This document shows positions 9,668 to 20,300 of a DNA stretch of 64,000 nt, one piece after another. The DNA is from Carpediemonas membranifera (Eukaryota; Fornicata), in NCBI GenBank assembly GCA_019828565.1, contig JAHDYR010000038.1, positions 806,001-870,000 of the forward strand. Reading direction: 5' to 3'. Position numbers and translations under genes: made by a program. Under the pieces are notes generated by a model. That model was not told where the DNA came from, searched no databases, and worked only from the letters and a program-made list of their open reading frames with translations. Position 1 is the first letter of the stretch, and the number at the start of each line of letters is the position of its first letter.

Positions 9668-10459
9668 CTACCTAAGAGCCGCAAGGAAGGGGGCCATAGT
9701 GAAGGCCACGCTATTGTCCACAAAGTGGGCCCGGAACCCGTTGGCCTGGGCGTTTGTGATGTTGGGCATGGAGTCGTCGATCAGGATAACAGACCCGCGG
9801 CTGCTGACGTCGAAGTGGGCCATGATCTTGTCTAGGTGGTAGTTCTTGTTCATGGCGTTGGAACCGTGGAGGAACGGGGCGAAGGCGACGACGTAGAGCT
9901 GCTCGACGACGTCGGCAGGGAGGTGGCGGCTGAAGAGTGTGTTGAGCATTTTCATGCCGCAGATGGACCAATGGCGCATGAGAAGGTCTTTGTTGTAGTC
10001 GTCGTCGCCGAATGTGGCGATGGCGACGTTGAAGCCCTCGTGCACAAGTTGCGGCACGAGTTCAACGAAATCAGGCGAAATTGAATCTAGCCACGCGCTA
10101 ACACGACCAGGGATGAAGGGAAGCCTGTGAGCAACGCGCTCGTACTCCTCCACGGCCTCGGGGTCCAGATCATTGAGACATATGCCTTGTGAGTGCACGC
10201 GCGTCGCGGTATAGTCGATATCGAACACAACGGTGCTAATATTGTTGTCCCGGAGCGCCTGAATCACTGCAGAAGCCATGGTGCGGTGATGACCAGCAGG
10301 TGCTTCCTGGAATTGGAACTCGATCGACTGTGACGCTATAGGCCGTATGGTGCGTGTCAGGGCAGTAAGAAGACAGCACATGACGAGTACAAGGACTGCT
10401 GTTCTCATATAGATGCTCCGCGTCATCATATACCCTCTGCTGACGCAAGCCAGTGTCAT
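9668..10459 (-). CDS. HAD-superfamily phosphatase-like protein, membrane-anchored or secreted
   Basis: 263 aa from the ATG at 10457-10459; later in-frame ATGs (for example MMTRSIYMRT) are possible starts. A hydrophobic N-terminal segment (AVLVLVMCCLLTAL) suggests a signal peptide or anchor. HAD motifs follow: motif I STVVFDIDYTAT with the DxDxT core, motif II candidate NVAIATFGD, motif III candidate lysine in MNKNYHLDK, and motif IV VILIDDS. The order and spacing fit a haloacid-dehalogenase-type hydrolase, most often a phosphatase. The substrate is unknown. The gene lies between the SPRY protein and a coiled-coil gene with 40-60 bp gaps. Confidence 0.6.
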   Translation of the reverse strand: MTLACVSRGYMMTRSIYMRTAVLVLVMCCLLTALTRTIRPIASQSIEFQFQEAPAGHHRTMASAVIQALRDNNISTVVFDIDYTATRVHSQGICLNDLDPEAVEEYERVAHRLPFIPGRVSAWLDSISPDFVELVPQLVHEGFNVAIATFGDDDYNKDLLMRHWSICGMKMLNTLFSRHLPADVVEQLYVVAFAPFLHGSNAMNKNYHLDKIMAHFDVSSRGSVILIDDSMPNITNAQANGFRAHFVDNSVAFTMAPFLAALR

Positions 10460-10518
10460 AAAGTCATCGGATTCAAGCGATTTAAGCAAGGCACATCTTC
10501 CATGATCTATCGTACAGC

Positions 10519-11664
10519 TCACCCCACACACCGCTCGACCTCCACCAGCACGGCGTTGAGAGCGGCCACCACTGCGGCGTCCGTCTCCCGGGTTTTGCGG
10601 CGGGCCTCCATCGCTCGGACCTGGCCCCGCTTCTCGTTGGCCACCTTCTTGGCCTCCCTGATGGCCGCTTTGATCTGATCCGCCTCTGCTTTGGTCTCAG
10701 CCCGCACCTGCTCCATCTCAGCCTCGATCTTCGCCTTCAGCTCCTCGGTCGTGTCCTTGGCTGAGGTCGTCCGCTTCAGCAGCTCGTTCTGGTTGGCCTT
10801 CTGCTCCCTCGCCCTGTCCTTGAACTTCTTGTCCTCCTCGAGCATTGCCCTCTTGAGCTCGTCCCTGCTCGTGTCCAGTTTCAGCTGCCGGGCTGCCCGC
10901 TCGTCACCTTCCTCGGTCAGCCTCTTCTGGTGCTGCTTGAGGTCCTTGAGCAGGGTCCGCTGCGACTCTATGTCAAGTCGGGTCTGCTTCACCTCGGACT
11001 GTAGCTCGGCCTCACGCTCCTTGACCTTGGTCAGCTTCGACTCGAGCTCAGTCTTCTGGCCCAGCATCTCATTGTAATCCTTCCGGTCGACTGGCCCGAG
11101 CTCCTCCTCCTCGGACTCCGCCTCCGCCTCAGCAGTCATCGCGGCCTCCATGTCAGCCGGTAGCTTCACCTCGAAGTCAAACTTTGCCTCTGTGATGTGT
11201 TTCCGGGGCGGCCGCATGACCTTGAAGTCCTGCACCTCTAGGCTGGCCAGGTCACCCAGTATAGAGTAGCCCAGGCCCGCCTTGTCGCGGTGGCCCTCCT
11301 TCGCCCGCTCAAGCTCTTCTAGCGTCTTCCGGGCACGCTCGTTGGCGTCCTTTTGCACCTTTTGCCGCATAAGATCCATGGCTTCGGTACGTTGCCGATC
11401 GAGCTCGCGCAGCTTCATCGTGCGCTGCTCTTCGACCTCCTCTTGCAACTGGGCAAGCTCATCCAGCCTCCTTAGCTCTCTCTTCCGCGCGGTTTCGTTG
11501 ATGATCCTCTCCCTGCTCTGAATTTCCCGCTCCGAGGCCTCCTGCAGCGATTTCACCTTAGCATAGTACATCTCCTGCGCAATAACACGGTCCTCGGCGA
11601 TACGTTGCTCGAGGCGTGTCCGTAGCTCATGTTCGGCCTCCGAGGACAAGCCTTGCGGCAGCAT
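10519..11664 (-). CDS. Coiled-coil protein
   Basis: 381 aa, ATG at 11662-11664. Almost the whole protein is highly charged heptad-like helix. The first block (about residues 5-125) is rich in E, R and Q. A short non-helical middle (about 130-200) includes GYSILGDLASLEVQDFKVMRPP and an acidic ESEEEELG run. A second coiled coil covers about 205-370. There is no catalytic motif, signal peptide or membrane segment. This architecture suits a cytoskeletal or flagellar structural protein, but nothing in the sequence proves it. Confidence 0.6.
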   Translation of the reverse strand: MLPQGLSSEAEHELRTRLEQRIAEDRVIAQEMYYAKVKSLQEASEREIQSRERIINETARKRELRRLDELAQLQEEVEEQRTMKLRELDRQRTEAMDLMRQKVQKDANERARKTLEELERAKEGHRDKAGLGYSILGDLASLEVQDFKVMRPPRKHITEAKFDFEVKLPADMEAAMTAEAEAESEEEELGPVDRKDYNEMLGQKTELESKLTKVKEREAELQSEVKQTRLDIESQRTLLKDLKQHQKRLTEEGDERAARQLKLDTSRDELKRAMLEEDKKFKDRAREQKANQNELLKRTTSAKDTTEELKAKIEAEMEQVRAETKAEADQIKAAIREAKKVANEKRGQVRAMEARRKTRETDAAVVAALNAVLVEVERCVG

Positions 11665-11825
11665 ATTCGTTTGAACTCCGATGACGAGTCGGGCAATTCT
11701 TGGGGGGGAAGGGCACGAGAGAGCAGCAGCTGGCTGTGTATAGAGCCATGAGGTCGTACTAGAATCCGTTTAAAATTCTTTGTTCCCGTGTGGCAGAGTT
11801 GTATATCTCATAGACCATGACGGAC

Positions 11826-12434
11826 TCAAGGAGGGGCCATGAGCTGCTTCCTCTTGGGCTTGGCTCGGCCTGTCACCCCCTTGTCCGTACGGCTGACCTT
11901 CCGAGCCCGCTCGACTGGGACTGCCGGCCCAGTGTCATCTGCAGGCATCTGCTTCTCTCCGCTGGCCTCTACCACGGCCTCGGCCTGTTTCACCGGCGCT
12001 GCCACCATAGGCTTTGCGCCCTCGATCATCTTGACGACCTGGGCCTGGATGGCCGTCGTGCTCTTCGACTCCAGGATCTCTTTGTACTTCTTCCTCTCCA
12101 CGGCCGTGGCATAGCGGCGGGCTATCGTGCTGCGTCCGATCTTGTTCATTCCCAGGCTGGATGTGGCCGTCTGGCCCCGGAGCACGACGGAGACGCCGAG
12201 GTCGAAGTCTTTGAGGCACACCTGGCAGCAGTTGTGGACGGTGGCGCACACATGACAGATGTCTGTCGTCTGCCAGGTGCTTCCAGCGCTCTTCACGCGG
12301 AACGAATGGAAGGGGCGCGTGCAGAGGCAGCAGTTGCCGCCCCATTCCGTCTTCACGGCCTTCACATGGCCCTTTCCCATGCATTCCTTGCATAGCTTCG
12401 GGAAATCCACCGCATCGATATCCTCGGTGCTCAT
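11826..12434 (-). CDS. Slt11/RBM22-type spliceosomal zinc-finger protein
   Basis: 202 aa. Residues 10-90 match the N-terminal zinc-finger module of the Slt11(Ecm2)/RBM22(Cwc2) family. A first CxxC (LCKECMGK) is followed by NCCLCTRPFHSFRV, close to the family's 'CKICxRPFTVFRW'. Next come DICHVCATVHNCCQVC and LKDFDLGVSVVLRGQ, like the family's 'CQTC...[20 protein letters not shown]'. In yeast and humans these proteins sit in the NineTeen-complex-related part of the active spliceosome and contact U6. The RRM usually found after the finger is missing; the C-terminal 90 residues are basic, A- and K-rich tail. A role in splicing fits the many short introns nearby. Confidence 0.65.
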   Translation of the reverse strand: MSTEDIDAVDFPKLCKECMGKGHVKAVKTEWGGNCCLCTRPFHSFRVKSAGSTWQTTDICHVCATVHNCCQVCLKDFDLGVSVVLRGQTATSSLGMNKIGRSTIARRYATAVERKKYKEILESKSTTAIQAQVVKMIEGAKPMVAAPVKQAEAVVEASGEKQMPADDTGPAVPVERARKVSRTDKGVTGRAKPKRKQLMAPP

Positions 12435-12601
12435 AGGCCGTGTTCAGCTCGTTATTTGTCGGATTTGACCACGGATGATGAGAAGAACAACCAGACATCC
12501 ATCCTCATCCCCGCCAAGAGCACGGCCATCCTACCCACTGTGCTGTCCCCCTGCTCTTTAGGGCAGCGTGTCATGGATTGATCCTCACTCACGACGACGT
12601 C

Positions 12602-13917
12602 ATGACAAACGACGAAATCCCTGAAATGGACCCGGAAATCGCACAGCTCAGCGATATTGAGCTTAAACAACGCACAATGGCCATTTCGGCGGAAGCGAGA
12701 GGCTTGAAATCACAGTTTCAGCAAGTTTGCACCAAACGACCCTCTAACACAGCTCCACCATGAGAAAAAGAACATGAAGATGCTTATTGACGAGAATGCA
12801 AAGAAGATTAAGCTTAACAAGGATCTCCCGTACCTTGTCGGCAACATTGTGGAGGTGCTTGACCTCGAGGATGCCGAAGACGCCGAGGAGGACGCCACAA
12901 ACGTCGATGCGCACGGCTTATCGAAGAAGGGAGTTGTCCTCAAGACGTCCATGCGCCAGCACGTCTTCCTCCCCGTTGTCGGGCTCGTAGACCCCGATGA
13001 CATTGAGCCGGGCGACATGGTGGGCACGAACAAGGACTCCCACCTCATCCTGGAGAAGCTGCCGTCCGACTACGATACCACGGTCAAGGCCATGGAGGTG
13101 ATCGAGAAGCCGACTGACGACTACGCCGACATTGGCGGACTCAGCACCCAGATCGAGGAGCTCGTCGAGGCAGTCGTGCTCCCGATGACGAAGAAGCATC
13201 TCTTCCAGTCCATCGGCATCCAGCCCCCCAAGGGCGTCCTCCTCTTCGGCCCCCCCGGCACCGGTGTTCGTACCACCCCCCACATTCACACAGAAGACGA
13301 TGATGGCCCGTGCATGTGCTGCCCAGACCAACGCGACGTTCCTCAAGCTCGCCGGGCCCCAGCTGGTGCAGAAGTACATCGGTGTCGGCTCCCGCATGAT
13401 CAGAGACGCGTTCCGTCTCGCCAAGGACAAGGCTCCTGCTATCATCTTCATCGACGAGCTCGACGCCATTGGTACCAAGCGCTTCGACTCCGAGACCAAC
13501 GGTGACCGCGAGGTTCAGCGGACGATGCTGGAGCTGCTGAATCAGATGGACGGGTTCTCATCGGCCGACGACGTCAAGGTGATCGCTGCCACCAACCGGG
13601 TCGACATCCTCGACCCTGCGCTTCTCAGATCGGGGAGATTCGACCGCAAGATCGAGTTCCAGCTCCCCAACGAGGCGGCGAGGCGCCAGATCCTCGCCAT
13701 CCACTCGCGGAAAATGGCGCTGTCTAACGACGTCGACTTCGACCAGCTCGCTAGGTCCACGGACGATTTCAACGGCGCGCAGCTTAAGGCAACGTGCGTG
13801 GAGGCCGGCATGCTGGCACTGCGTCGGGATGCGGTGGAGGTGCGGCACCAGGACTTCGTGGACGGCATCCGGGAGGTCACGGCGAAGAAGAAGAGCAACC
13901 TGACGTATTATACATAA
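12602..13917 (+). CDS. RPT5: 26S proteasome regulatory AAA-ATPase subunit RPT5
   Basis: Three exons (12602-12724, 12753-13265, 13294-13917) give 419 aa. Both introns are 28 nt: 12725-12752 (GTTTGC...CTAACACAG) and 13266-13293 (GTTCGT...ACACAG). The second splits the Walker A motif after GPPGTG, and splicing restores GPPGTGKT. The sequence matches RPT5/PSMC3 along its length: [55 protein letters not shown], Walker [19 protein letters not shown], and [18 protein letters not shown]. The C-terminus YYT is an HbYX-type tail, which in this family docks into the 20S core to open its gate. This is one of six ATPases that unfold substrates in the 19S base. Confidence 0.95.
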
Positions 13918-14667
13918 GGCATGTAAATGGAGTAGAGAGGCAGGATTGAGTCGAATGCTGTCGAGGCTAAGGGATGATGTGGATCTCGATGGCTGGGTGA
14001 CTGGGCCGAGTGGCAGTGGAACACGGGTATGGTGGTGTAGGGCTGCTGGGGCAGGCCGGGGCTCGACCCTGACTGACGCCATGCAGGTGAGGTAATCAGA
14101 CTTTCTGTTTAAGTGACAGCAATCATCAGCTCATGTCGAAGCTGTCGAACATTGGAGTGAAGCTGCATGGATGTTGCTGAGTTCAGCACCGAATGTCCCC
14201 GACGATTGTTGCTTGCGGCTTACCGTCTCTCGCTTGTCACAGCGGCCGATCCCCGGGGACATCCCCGGCCTCATCGCCACTGCATTCAGGAGGCGATATC
14301 ATAGCACAATTGTCTCAGCAAAGCTTAGTACCAGTGAAATTACACGGGGCGTCGTGCCATCACTGGACGTCCTCCGCGCCCTCCTCTCCAGCATCCGCTT
14401 TGCCCCCGCTCCACTCAGTCTCCTGGGGTGAGGACCTCCCGACCCTTGTCTACACGCTGCCTCCAGGGCGCTGTGGGGGCTATCCTGGTGCAGGCTCCGA
14501 TCCCGACCTCCAACGGACGGAGAAGGGGGTCGAGGAGGAGGGACTGGCTCGAGCCTGCTGCCACAACACCAGGCGTACGACGTGTTTACCGACCCAGTAT
14601 TCCTGCCAGCCGGTATCAGCGGAGAGTACTTCAGCTGGAGCCGTTGTCTGGACAGAAGGGGCCTGAC
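13918..14667. other. Gap upstream of RBR-like gene, possible unresolved exons
   Basis: 750 bp between RPT5 and the first ATG of the RBR-like frame. The RBR frame is open from 14428 but lacks an ATG. Another frame (14171-14431, then about 14467-14640) reads in a protein-like way (for example YDVFTDPVFLPAGISGEYF), but I found no splice pair that joins it to the RBR frame. Either upstream exons or a small separate gene could sit here. Confidence 0.3.
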
Positions 14668-15939
14668 ATGCCGCTCGACGACCTGCGCCCGGTCCTGCTG
14701 GGGCTCGGCCGCGTGCTGCAGCTCATGCTGCTCGACGGCATCACCCTGCCCGCGGACATGGTCAGCGACGCCTGGCTCGTCGCGCTCACGGGCGGCCGCG
14801 TCGACCTGGGAGCGCTGATGCCCATCGTCGCCCGGGCGCTGCAGCGGTCTGTTGCGGAGGCTGCGGCCGCGTGCCCGCTCGAGGGCTTCGAGGGCGACCT
14901 CAAGGCGCGCGACGACGAGGTGAGACGCCGCTTCGCCGAGCGCATGCAGATCGTCCGCAACGGCATGGCCGCGAAGACGCGCTTCAGCGCCAAGGTCCTC
15001 GCGCTGACGGCCGCCCAGCTGCGGGCCCTGCTTGTGCGCCCCAACCCGCTCACGGTCGACGCTGTGCTCGCCCCGCTGCGCTTCCCCGCGGACAGCCAGG
15101 GCGTGCAGGACGCCCTCCGCGCCGTGCTCGAGGACGACGAGACGCGCCGCCGCTTCGCCTTCCACGTGTTCGGCGGCCAGCTCCCCCAGCCCGGCTCCGT
15201 CGACGTGACCCTCCACGACGACCACCGCGTGTACTCCGACTGCGCGGGCGGCGCCCGCCTCCCTCGCCTGGAGGACGCCGGCCAGATGCGCCAGGCGGTG
15301 CTCGACTCGGCCCCTGCCACAGCAGTCGCGGCCGCCGACTTCTACGTCATCCCGCGCCGCGTGCCCTACTCGCGGGCCGAGATCAACACCCTGGTCGAGC
15401 AGAACGATATCCTCCAGACGTGCCGCCTGGTCACGCTCGGCAGAGGCGCCGCCGTGGACGTCCCCGTCTACCGCCGCTGCCCGGCGTGCGGCGAGCTGAC
15501 AACGCGCGAGGGCGACCTGGACAGCTGCAAGATGTCGGCGTGCCGGTGCGGCCAGGACTTCTGCCACAAGTGCCTGCTCTGCGTGGCCAGCCAGGAAGAG
15601 CACATGGCCCACTACGGCGGCGAGTGCGAGATGGCGCCGCGCCAGACAGTCGACCTGCCCGAGGGCGTCGCCAGGCTGCGCACGTTCGCGTGCCCCCACT
15701 GCCATCGCTCGGCCATGGTCAGCGCGAACCGGAGGCAGCTTGCGTGCCGCGGGTGCGGGAACACAGTCTGCCTCGGCCACGACGACCCCGTCATCCACGA
15801 CGGCAGCTGCGAGCACTACGACGAGATGCTGGCGAACCGACTGGGCTATCGCCGCTGCCCCGGGTGCGGCGTGCGCTACTACAAGGACGGCGGGTGCCAG
15901 CACATGAGGTGCAGGTGCGGCCATACGTGGAATGAGTAA
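14668..15939 (+). CDS. RING-between-RING-like E3 ubiquitin ligase
   Basis: 423 aa from the first ATG (14668); the frame is open upstream to 14428, so the N-terminus may be longer. The first 260 residues are helical without known motifs. From about residue 271 there are three cysteine-rich modules: CPACGE...CRCGQDFCHKC; CPHCHRSAM...CRGCGNTVCLGH; and a final CPGCGVRYYKDGGCQHMRC followed by CGHTW. The last matches RING2 of RBR ligases, where the cysteine in GGCxHM carries ubiquitin as a thioester. The protein stops right after CGHTWNE, so the last zinc-ligand pair of a classic RING2 is absent. The long antisense ORF over this gene is a GC-bias shadow. Confidence 0.7.
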   Translation: MPLDDLRPVLLGLGRVLQLMLLDGITLPADMVSDAWLVALTGGRVDLGALMPIVARALQRSVAEAAAACPLEGFEGDLKARDDEVRRRFAERMQIVRNGMAAKTRFSAKVLALTAAQLRALLVRPNPLTVDAVLAPLRFPADSQGVQDALRAVLEDDETRRRFAFHVFGGQLPQPGSVDVTLHDDHRVYSDCAGGARLPRLEDAGQMRQAVLDSAPATAVAAADFYVIPRRVPYSRAEINTLVEQNDILQTCRLVTLGRGAAVDVPVYRRCPACGELTTREGDLDSCKMSACRCGQDFCHKCLLCVASQEEHMAHYGGECEMAPRQTVDLPEGVARLRTFACPHCHRSAMVSANRRQLACRGCGNTVCLGHDDPVIHDGSCEHYDEMLANRLGYRRCPGCGVRYYKDGGCQHMRCRCGHTWNE

Positions 15940-16035
15940 AGGTCTGTTGTAGCAGTGCGATGGATGCTCGGAGCAGCTTGACCCTGCCAGCTCGTTCTCC
16001 ATATTGCCGTCTCCGTTTACTCTTCCTGCCCTCCT

Positions 16036-17226
16036 TCACCTTCCCCCGTCAAACGGCACGTGCTGGACTGCCACAAGTCGCCTCACGGCCCGCCTGACGT
16101 CAAACCGCAGCCGGGTCGACCGCACCACCCTCGCGAAGTTCTTGGCCGGACCCAGCGTGTACGGCTTGAACAAGAAGGCCCTCTTCGCCTCCTCCGCGGT
16201 GATGTCAAAGTACTTCGGTGCCAGCTCCCCGTGCTCGGGCTCGGCGTACTGCTCCGGCAGCAGGTCCCACAGGGGGGACGACTGCGTGCCTGCCAGCCTA
16301 GCGACCTGGCTGACAGCTGCAGACTTATCCCACAGCAAGTAAGCCCTGTGGCCGCCCTTGAGGTCGAGCTTGATGGCGTTGCGTTTGCCCATCTCGTTTG
16401 TGGTAACGTCGGCACATATCAAGTAAACATGTAACACGGTAAATAGCGTCATGGTGATGGCGAATGACGAGTGGAACATCAGGAAAATGCCGAACGGGAT
16501 CATATGAACGGTCAGGTAGATGCCGACGTTGAGCAGCAGCACCGGGTTAGCCCAGTCGGAGAGCACGGGCGCCATGATGGACGCAAAGATGCGCACCTGG
16601 GCTACTGAGAGATAGATGAGGCCGGCCATGTGCAGTGCGACGAAGAGGAGGAACCAGCCGTGGTTGAAGAGGCCGATGTCGTTGTTGAGCCATACACAGT
16701 GGTGGTCGAACCGAAGGACGCAGGTGTTGCAGTACTTGCAGTGCTTGGACCGTGCTGGCTTCGTCCGTTTGCATGTAGAGCATTCGCGGTCGTGGTACAG
16801 CTGGTTATCGGCAGGGAACTGGGACAGGAGGCGCTGCTCGTCCTTGCTCAGCCGGTCTGTGTAGCCGGGATCCGAGCAGACGAGGATGAGGAAGAGTGCG
16901 AGGGACGCAGCGTACCCCATGGTACACAGGGGCCGGTTCCAGGCAGCGTACCGGGGCGGGCTGAGGTCATTGACCGTGGGGATCGTCTCTGGCCCAAAGC
17001 TACGGATGTGTGGTGGTTGTTCTACGAGGTATATGCGGTCACCTTGGAATAGGGGCGCTTTCCAGGGCCGGAAGAAAAGGAAGTATGCCGTTACACAAGA
17101 TGCGAGCCAAAGGAAGAGATACACGGCCACCATGACAAAATTCGGTCGCTTAACCAGGAATATATACAGATTACGGACCAGCTTCTTCACTCCTCGTTCC
17201 GGTTTCGCCTCCGTCATTCTTGACAT
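16036..17226 (-). CDS. DHHC-type palmitoyltransferase
   Basis: 396 aa from the ATG at 17224-17226; a second ATG lies three codons later. The catalytic cysteine-rich domain is clear: CSTCKRTKPARSKHCKYCNTCVLRFDHHCVWL, with DHHC as active site and NNDIGLFNHGWFLLF after it. Four membrane segments are visible: two before the domain (VMVAVYLFLWLASCVTAYFL; AASLALFLILVC) and two after (FLLFVALHMAGLIYL; the stretch before and including FLMFHSSFAITMTLFTVLHVYLI). This is the standard zDHHC topology. Such enzymes S-acylate cytosolic cysteines at Golgi or plasma membranes. The first ATG lies inside an ATAAACTGCAC motif read in reverse. Confidence 0.9.
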   Translation of the reverse strand: MSRMTEAKPERGVKKLVRNLYIFLVKRPNFVMVAVYLFLWLASCVTAYFLFFRPWKAPLFQGDRIYLVEQPPHIRSFGPETIPTVNDLSPPRYAAWNRPLCTMGYAASLALFLILVCSDPGYTDRLSKDEQRLLSQFPADNQLYHDRECSTCKRTKPARSKHCKYCNTCVLRFDHHCVWLNNDIGLFNHGWFLLFVALHMAGLIYLSVAQVRIFASIMAPVLSDWANPVLLLNVGIYLTVHMIPFGIFLMFHSSFAITMTLFTVLHVYLICADVTTNEMGKRNAIKLDLKGGHRAYLLWDKSAAVSQVARLAGTQSSPLWDLLPEQYAEPEHGELAPKYFDITAEEAKRAFLFKPYTLGPAKNFARVVRSTRLRFDVRRAVRRLVAVQHVPFDGGR

Positions 17227-17235
17227 AAACTGCAC
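17225..17235 (+). promoter_or_regulatory. ATAAACTGCAC motif overlapping DHHC gene start
   Basis: Exact 11-mer on the plus strand. On the gene's own (minus) strand it reads GTGCAGTTTAT and overlaps the first ATG, so here its orientation is opposite to that at the kinesin-like gene, the Na+/H+ exchanger and the coiled-coil gene at 45859. Confidence 0.3.
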
Positions 17236-17320
17236 CTAATCAGATCCCGATCTGGCGGTCGGGGCAATCACAGAATCACTCAGATGTCAACTCAGCCGTA
17301 CAACTTTATTCACATGGCGC

Positions 17321-20300
17321 CTACTCCAGGCCGCCCGCAGCCAAGGCCTGCTGCCTGAGGTCATCTTCGTGGCCGCTCTCGACGACGAGGCTCTCAAAGA
17401 TGCCGCCCGCCTGGACCAGGTCCGCGGGGGTGCCGAACTCAGCTACGGCGCCCTGGTCGAGCACGAGGATCCTGTCGGAGTCTATGACTGTGTTGAGTCT
17501 GTGGGCGACAGTCAGCACGGTCTTGTCCTTAAACTGCTCCCTTATCATGGTCTGTATGACGGTGTCCGTCTCCATGTCGACGCTGGCGGTGGCCTCGTCC
17601 AGGCATATGACCCTGGAGTTCCTGAGTACGGCCCTGGCGATGCACAGCAGTTGTCTCTGGCCCTGGGAGAGGTTGGCGCCGCCCTCCCGGATGGGGTCTG
17701 CGAGTGTCGTGAAGACGTGCCTCATGCTGACGAGCTCCAGCTTCTCCCAGATCTCGTCGTCCGTGAACTCGTCGTAGGGGTCCAGATTGTACCGCAGCGT
17801 CGCGTTGAAGAGCACGGGGTCCTGCGGGATGATCGCCAGGGCGTGCCGGACGTCGTGGAGGCCGAGGTCCTGGATGCAGCGGTTGTCTACGGTGACAGAG
17901 GAACCCTCGTCGGCCTCGATGATCCTGAAGAGCACGTTGAACAGCGTCGACTTGCCGCTCCCGGTACGCCCAACCACGCCGACCTTCTGGCCGTCTGCGA
18001 TGATCAGGTCCGCGATGCTGAGCACGACGGGCAGCTCTGGTCGATACCGCACTTTAAGGTCCCTGAAGACGATGGAGCCCGTCTGCGGCCACTGGGAGGC
18101 CTTGAGCTCCTTGCTGACGCTGGACCTGAACGGCTTCTCCTGGGGCAGCTTGTACAGCTCCGTCATCCGCTCGATGGCGTTCATCTCAGCCTCCATCATG
18201 GACGTCTGCCGTATGAGCATGGCGAGCATGCTGGTGCTGTTCAGCGAGATGGTCAGTGCGAGTGAGAGGAACGCCGTGGAGATGAGGCCGGACGGGGCAA
18301 TGACGATGGACGACACGCAGATGAGGAACACGATGAGCCCGCCCAGCGTCTCGAGACGCACGCCCAGCCAGCGAGAGATCATGACGCTGTAGTAGTAGAA
18401 GCGCATGTTGGCGTCCGTACTGGCGGCGTTCTCCTTGATGTAGCGCTGCCCGACACCGAAGGCCCTGAGCGTGGGAAGCCCCGAGACAGCCTCCTCGAAC
18501 TGGGCGAAGATCGGGGACCTGGATACGGAGATCATCCGCTTGAGCTCCCTGGCGGTGGCCTGGTAGATGTGACGGATGAAGAGGTAGAACGCCATGACCG
18601 GCAGGAGCAGGGGGAGGAAGACGGGGTTGACGACGACGATCGACAGCAGGTTGAATATCAGCCGCATGAGCAGCTGCATCATGCTCAGCAGGGTCGCCGG
18701 CAGGGTCGTGTCGACGCCCTCCAGGTCCTTGCTGAAGCGGTTGAGGATTCGGCCCGTGGGGGTCGTCTCGAAGTACGACATCGGGGCCTTGAGCATCCGC
18801 TTGAGGGCCTTGCGGTGGATCTGCCAGCCGGCCCGCACGGCCAGGAAGCTGATGGAGAAGTTCCTGAAGAGGTTGGCGAAGAGTGCGAAGACGCCTAGTG
18901 AGATGTAGAGGGCGAGGGCGGTGTTGCGGGTAAGGCCCCCGTCGGACCACCACGTCAGCACGAACGACGTCAGGGCAGTGGCGCCCTGGGCTACTACGAA
19001 CATGGCGAGGATGGCGACGAGGCCCAGTGGCCCCCCCATCAGCACGAGGTAGCGGCCGTACAGGACGAGCGACACGGCGCCCTTGGCACGGGTCTCCTTG
19101 GTGATCGTCTTGCCCTTCTCTCCGCTGACCGAGAGCTGGATGGAGTCGAGGTCGGCCGCGTCGAGGTCACCGTCCGGCTCCGGCGTGGTGTCTCCGGACA
19201 TCTGGAGTGATTCGGGCTCCAGCTCGTCCCCAGGCTTGCAGCAGTCGGCCGCGTACTTCCGCAGCTCTCCCTGAGCCTTGAGGTCGGCGACCCAACCCGT
19301 CCGGGCAACTGTGCCGTCCTCCAGGGCCACGAGGAAGTCAGCCCTGGTGAGGTACTGCACCTGATGGGTGACGAGGACGATGGTCTTGCCCTTGAGCATC
19401 GTGTCGAACGCACGGGCAAATAGAGACTTGGCGACGTGGGCGTCAACGGCGGCGAGGGGGTCGTCGAATACGAAGATGTCGCGGTCCTGGAGGGAGTATA
19501 GAGCCCGGGCGATGGCCACGCGCTGCTTCTGCCCGCCAGAGAGGGTGATGCCCTTCTCGCCGATCTCGACGAGGTCGCCAGCCTCGAACTGCTTGAGATC
19601 GTCGACAAGGCACGAGGCCCACAGCACCTTGCGGTAGAGCGCCTCGTCGTAAGGCCGTCCGAAGATGATGTTGTCCCTGAGCGTCTTGTTAGCGATCCAG
19701 GCCGACTGCGTGGCGACCGCCATGGGCCCGGTCACGGTGACCGTGGCGGGCTCCTCGGCGTCGGGCGACTCGATCAGCCGCATCTCCCCCAGCATAGCGG
19801 ACAGCAGCGACGTCTTGCCGGCCCCGACGGCCCCGACGACCATGGTCAGCTTGCCCCGAGGGATGGCGAGGTCCACGTCGTGGAGGATGACCTTCGTCGC
19901 CTTAGGCACCATGGCCTCCTTGCGGGCCGCCCGCAGCTTGCGCCAGTGCAGCAGCCGCTTGGTGGGCGACATGCCGGCCGTGCTGATGTCCTGGAGGAGG
20001 GACCCGACCGCCACAGAGTCATCGGGGAGCTCGTACGCGAAGTCGGGTTTTCCGGAAATCCGGATGGCATCGTCTGACTCCGGATCGACTGTGATATCCG
20101 TGCTGATTTCGGGGAGATTCAGGAAGTGCTCTAGGCGCTCAAAACTGACCTTAGTCGAAGACAGCATGGTGATCAGGGTCGGCAGGAAGGCGACGGGAAA
20201 CTGGATCATCTGCAGCAGGTACAGCGCCGAGAACGTCGTGCCCGTTGTCAGCTCGTTGCCGAGGATGGCAAACATGGCGAATGTGGCGATGGTGACTGCG

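Noticed and set aside
9627-9723. N-terminal extension of the SPRY protein to 9723
   Set aside because: The extension has no ATG and overlaps the coding end of the HAD-like gene; the first ATG is at 9627.
14299-16002. 567-codon minus-strand ORF antisense to the RBR-like gene
   Set aside because: GC-rich third positions open the opposite frame; the translation is A/R/H/V-biased without motifs, while the plus strand codes for ordered zinc-finger modules.
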